From assembly GCF_014203605.1 (NCBI RefSeq), contig NZ_JACHJJ010000003.1, positions 389,040-453,039 on the forward strand: a stretch of DNA of 64,000 nucleotides, given 5' to 3'. A model generated the notes under the pieces. It saw nothing but the letters and a program-made list of their open reading frames with translations. It was not told where the DNA came from and made no database searches. Position 1 is the stretch's first letter. Every line of letters starts with the position of its first letter. Of this stretch, positions 63,568 to 64,000 are shown piece by piece. The translations under genes were made by a program, and so were the position numbers. This stretch comes from Thiemannella venezuelensis. Its GTDB lineage: Bacteria; Actinomycetota; Actinomycetes; Streptosporangiales; Streptosporangiaceae.

Positions 63568-63754
63568 ACTACCTGATGGTCTCAGGATCTTGGGTGTGGA
63601 CGGGCCTTCATCCGCCCGCGTGTCGCGCCGTACGGCCGCGGGCGCGGGCCGGCCCGCGCTCCCGGTGGGTGCGCCGGCGGTCGAGAGCGCCGGGACCACC
63701 GCGTCAGGAGAGCGCCGGCACCGCCTCTCCGTCCCGGGTGCGATCCACGGGAGA

Positions 63755-63790
63755 AGGCTCCGCCCGCCTCCGGAGAGACGGGCGGAGCCT
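63755..63790 (-). terminator. Terminator of sucD
   Basis: AGGCTCCGCCCG, 12-base loop, CGGGCGGAGCCT: 12 perfect pairs 25 bases after the sucD stop codon. Confidence 0.8.
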
Positions 63791-63814
63791 CGGACGAGCA
63801 GGAGCGCCGGCGTC

Positions 63815-64000
<186 letters not shown>

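Overview
The window is high-GC actinobacterial chromosome. Dense GC3-rich genes, actinobacterial gene families (pheganomycin-type peptide ligase, SCO4848-like membrane protein, DUF3017, DUF6350/PerM-like, LpdA) and several probable leaderless starts (TANNNT, 6-8 bases, then ATG/GTG) suggest a Streptosporangiaceae-like organism; this placement is inference. I see no tRNA, rRNA, CRISPR array, insertion sequence or prophage.

1-12,680: a plant-oligosaccharide locus. A secreted GH3 enzyme (cut by the window edge) stands beside a convergent-free operon of GH95 (fucosidase family), GH31 alpha-xylosidase, a sugar-binding lipoprotein and two ABC permeases; a divergent GH42 beta-galactosidase lies 40 bases from GH95. 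The set of activities (alpha-fucose, beta-galactose, alpha-xylose, beta-glucose) fits xyloglucan side-chain and backbone trimming. The 40-base divergent promoter holds a sequence very like the XylR (ROK family) operator, so released xylose is a plausible inducer.

12,780-24,410: a membrane pentapeptide-repeat protein, a secreted S15-type hydrolase, LpdA-like flavoprotein, a gamma-glutamylcyclotransferase-like protein, purine nucleoside phosphorylase, phosphohexomutase/phosphopentomutase, a diverged DUF234 ATPase under a long dyad, a PH-domain membrane protein, adenosine deaminase and a cupin. 24,440-34,410: a lipoprotein, an MFS pump with its MarR regulator, then a nucleoside uptake and salvage operon (BMP-type binding lipoprotein, ABC ATPase, two permeases, cytidine deaminase, thymidine phosphorylase) whose genes are joined by 4-base stop/start overlaps. 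The order lpdA / punA / pmmB / add / deoA / cdd mirrors the mycobacterial Rv3303c-Rv3315c neighbourhood.

34,650-47,830: an M20 amidohydrolase, an orphan PGM1-type ATP-grasp peptide ligase, a small membrane protein, D-Ala-D-Ala carboxypeptidase, YihY/BrkB protein, TrpS, a CNNM/CorC-type transporter, GalE, a DUF11 secreted protein, malate dehydrogenase and a DHA2-type exporter. 47,830-52,310: a PadR regulator with two near-perfect ATGT-N8-ACAT operators, a receptor Ser/Thr kinase fused to a family 3 solute-binding domain, and, divergent from it, a degenerate sigma-factor domain fused through a membrane helix to an extracytoplasmic beta-propeller-like domain.

52,390-64,000: conserved central-metabolism block: isocitrate dehydrogenase, DUF3017, citrate synthase, an FHA-HTH protein, FolD, PurH, PurN, a MarR regulator with a perfect 15-base inverted repeat facing prolyl aminopeptidase, DUF6350 protein and the end of SucD. 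Strong GC-rich hairpins separate most convergent gene pairs.
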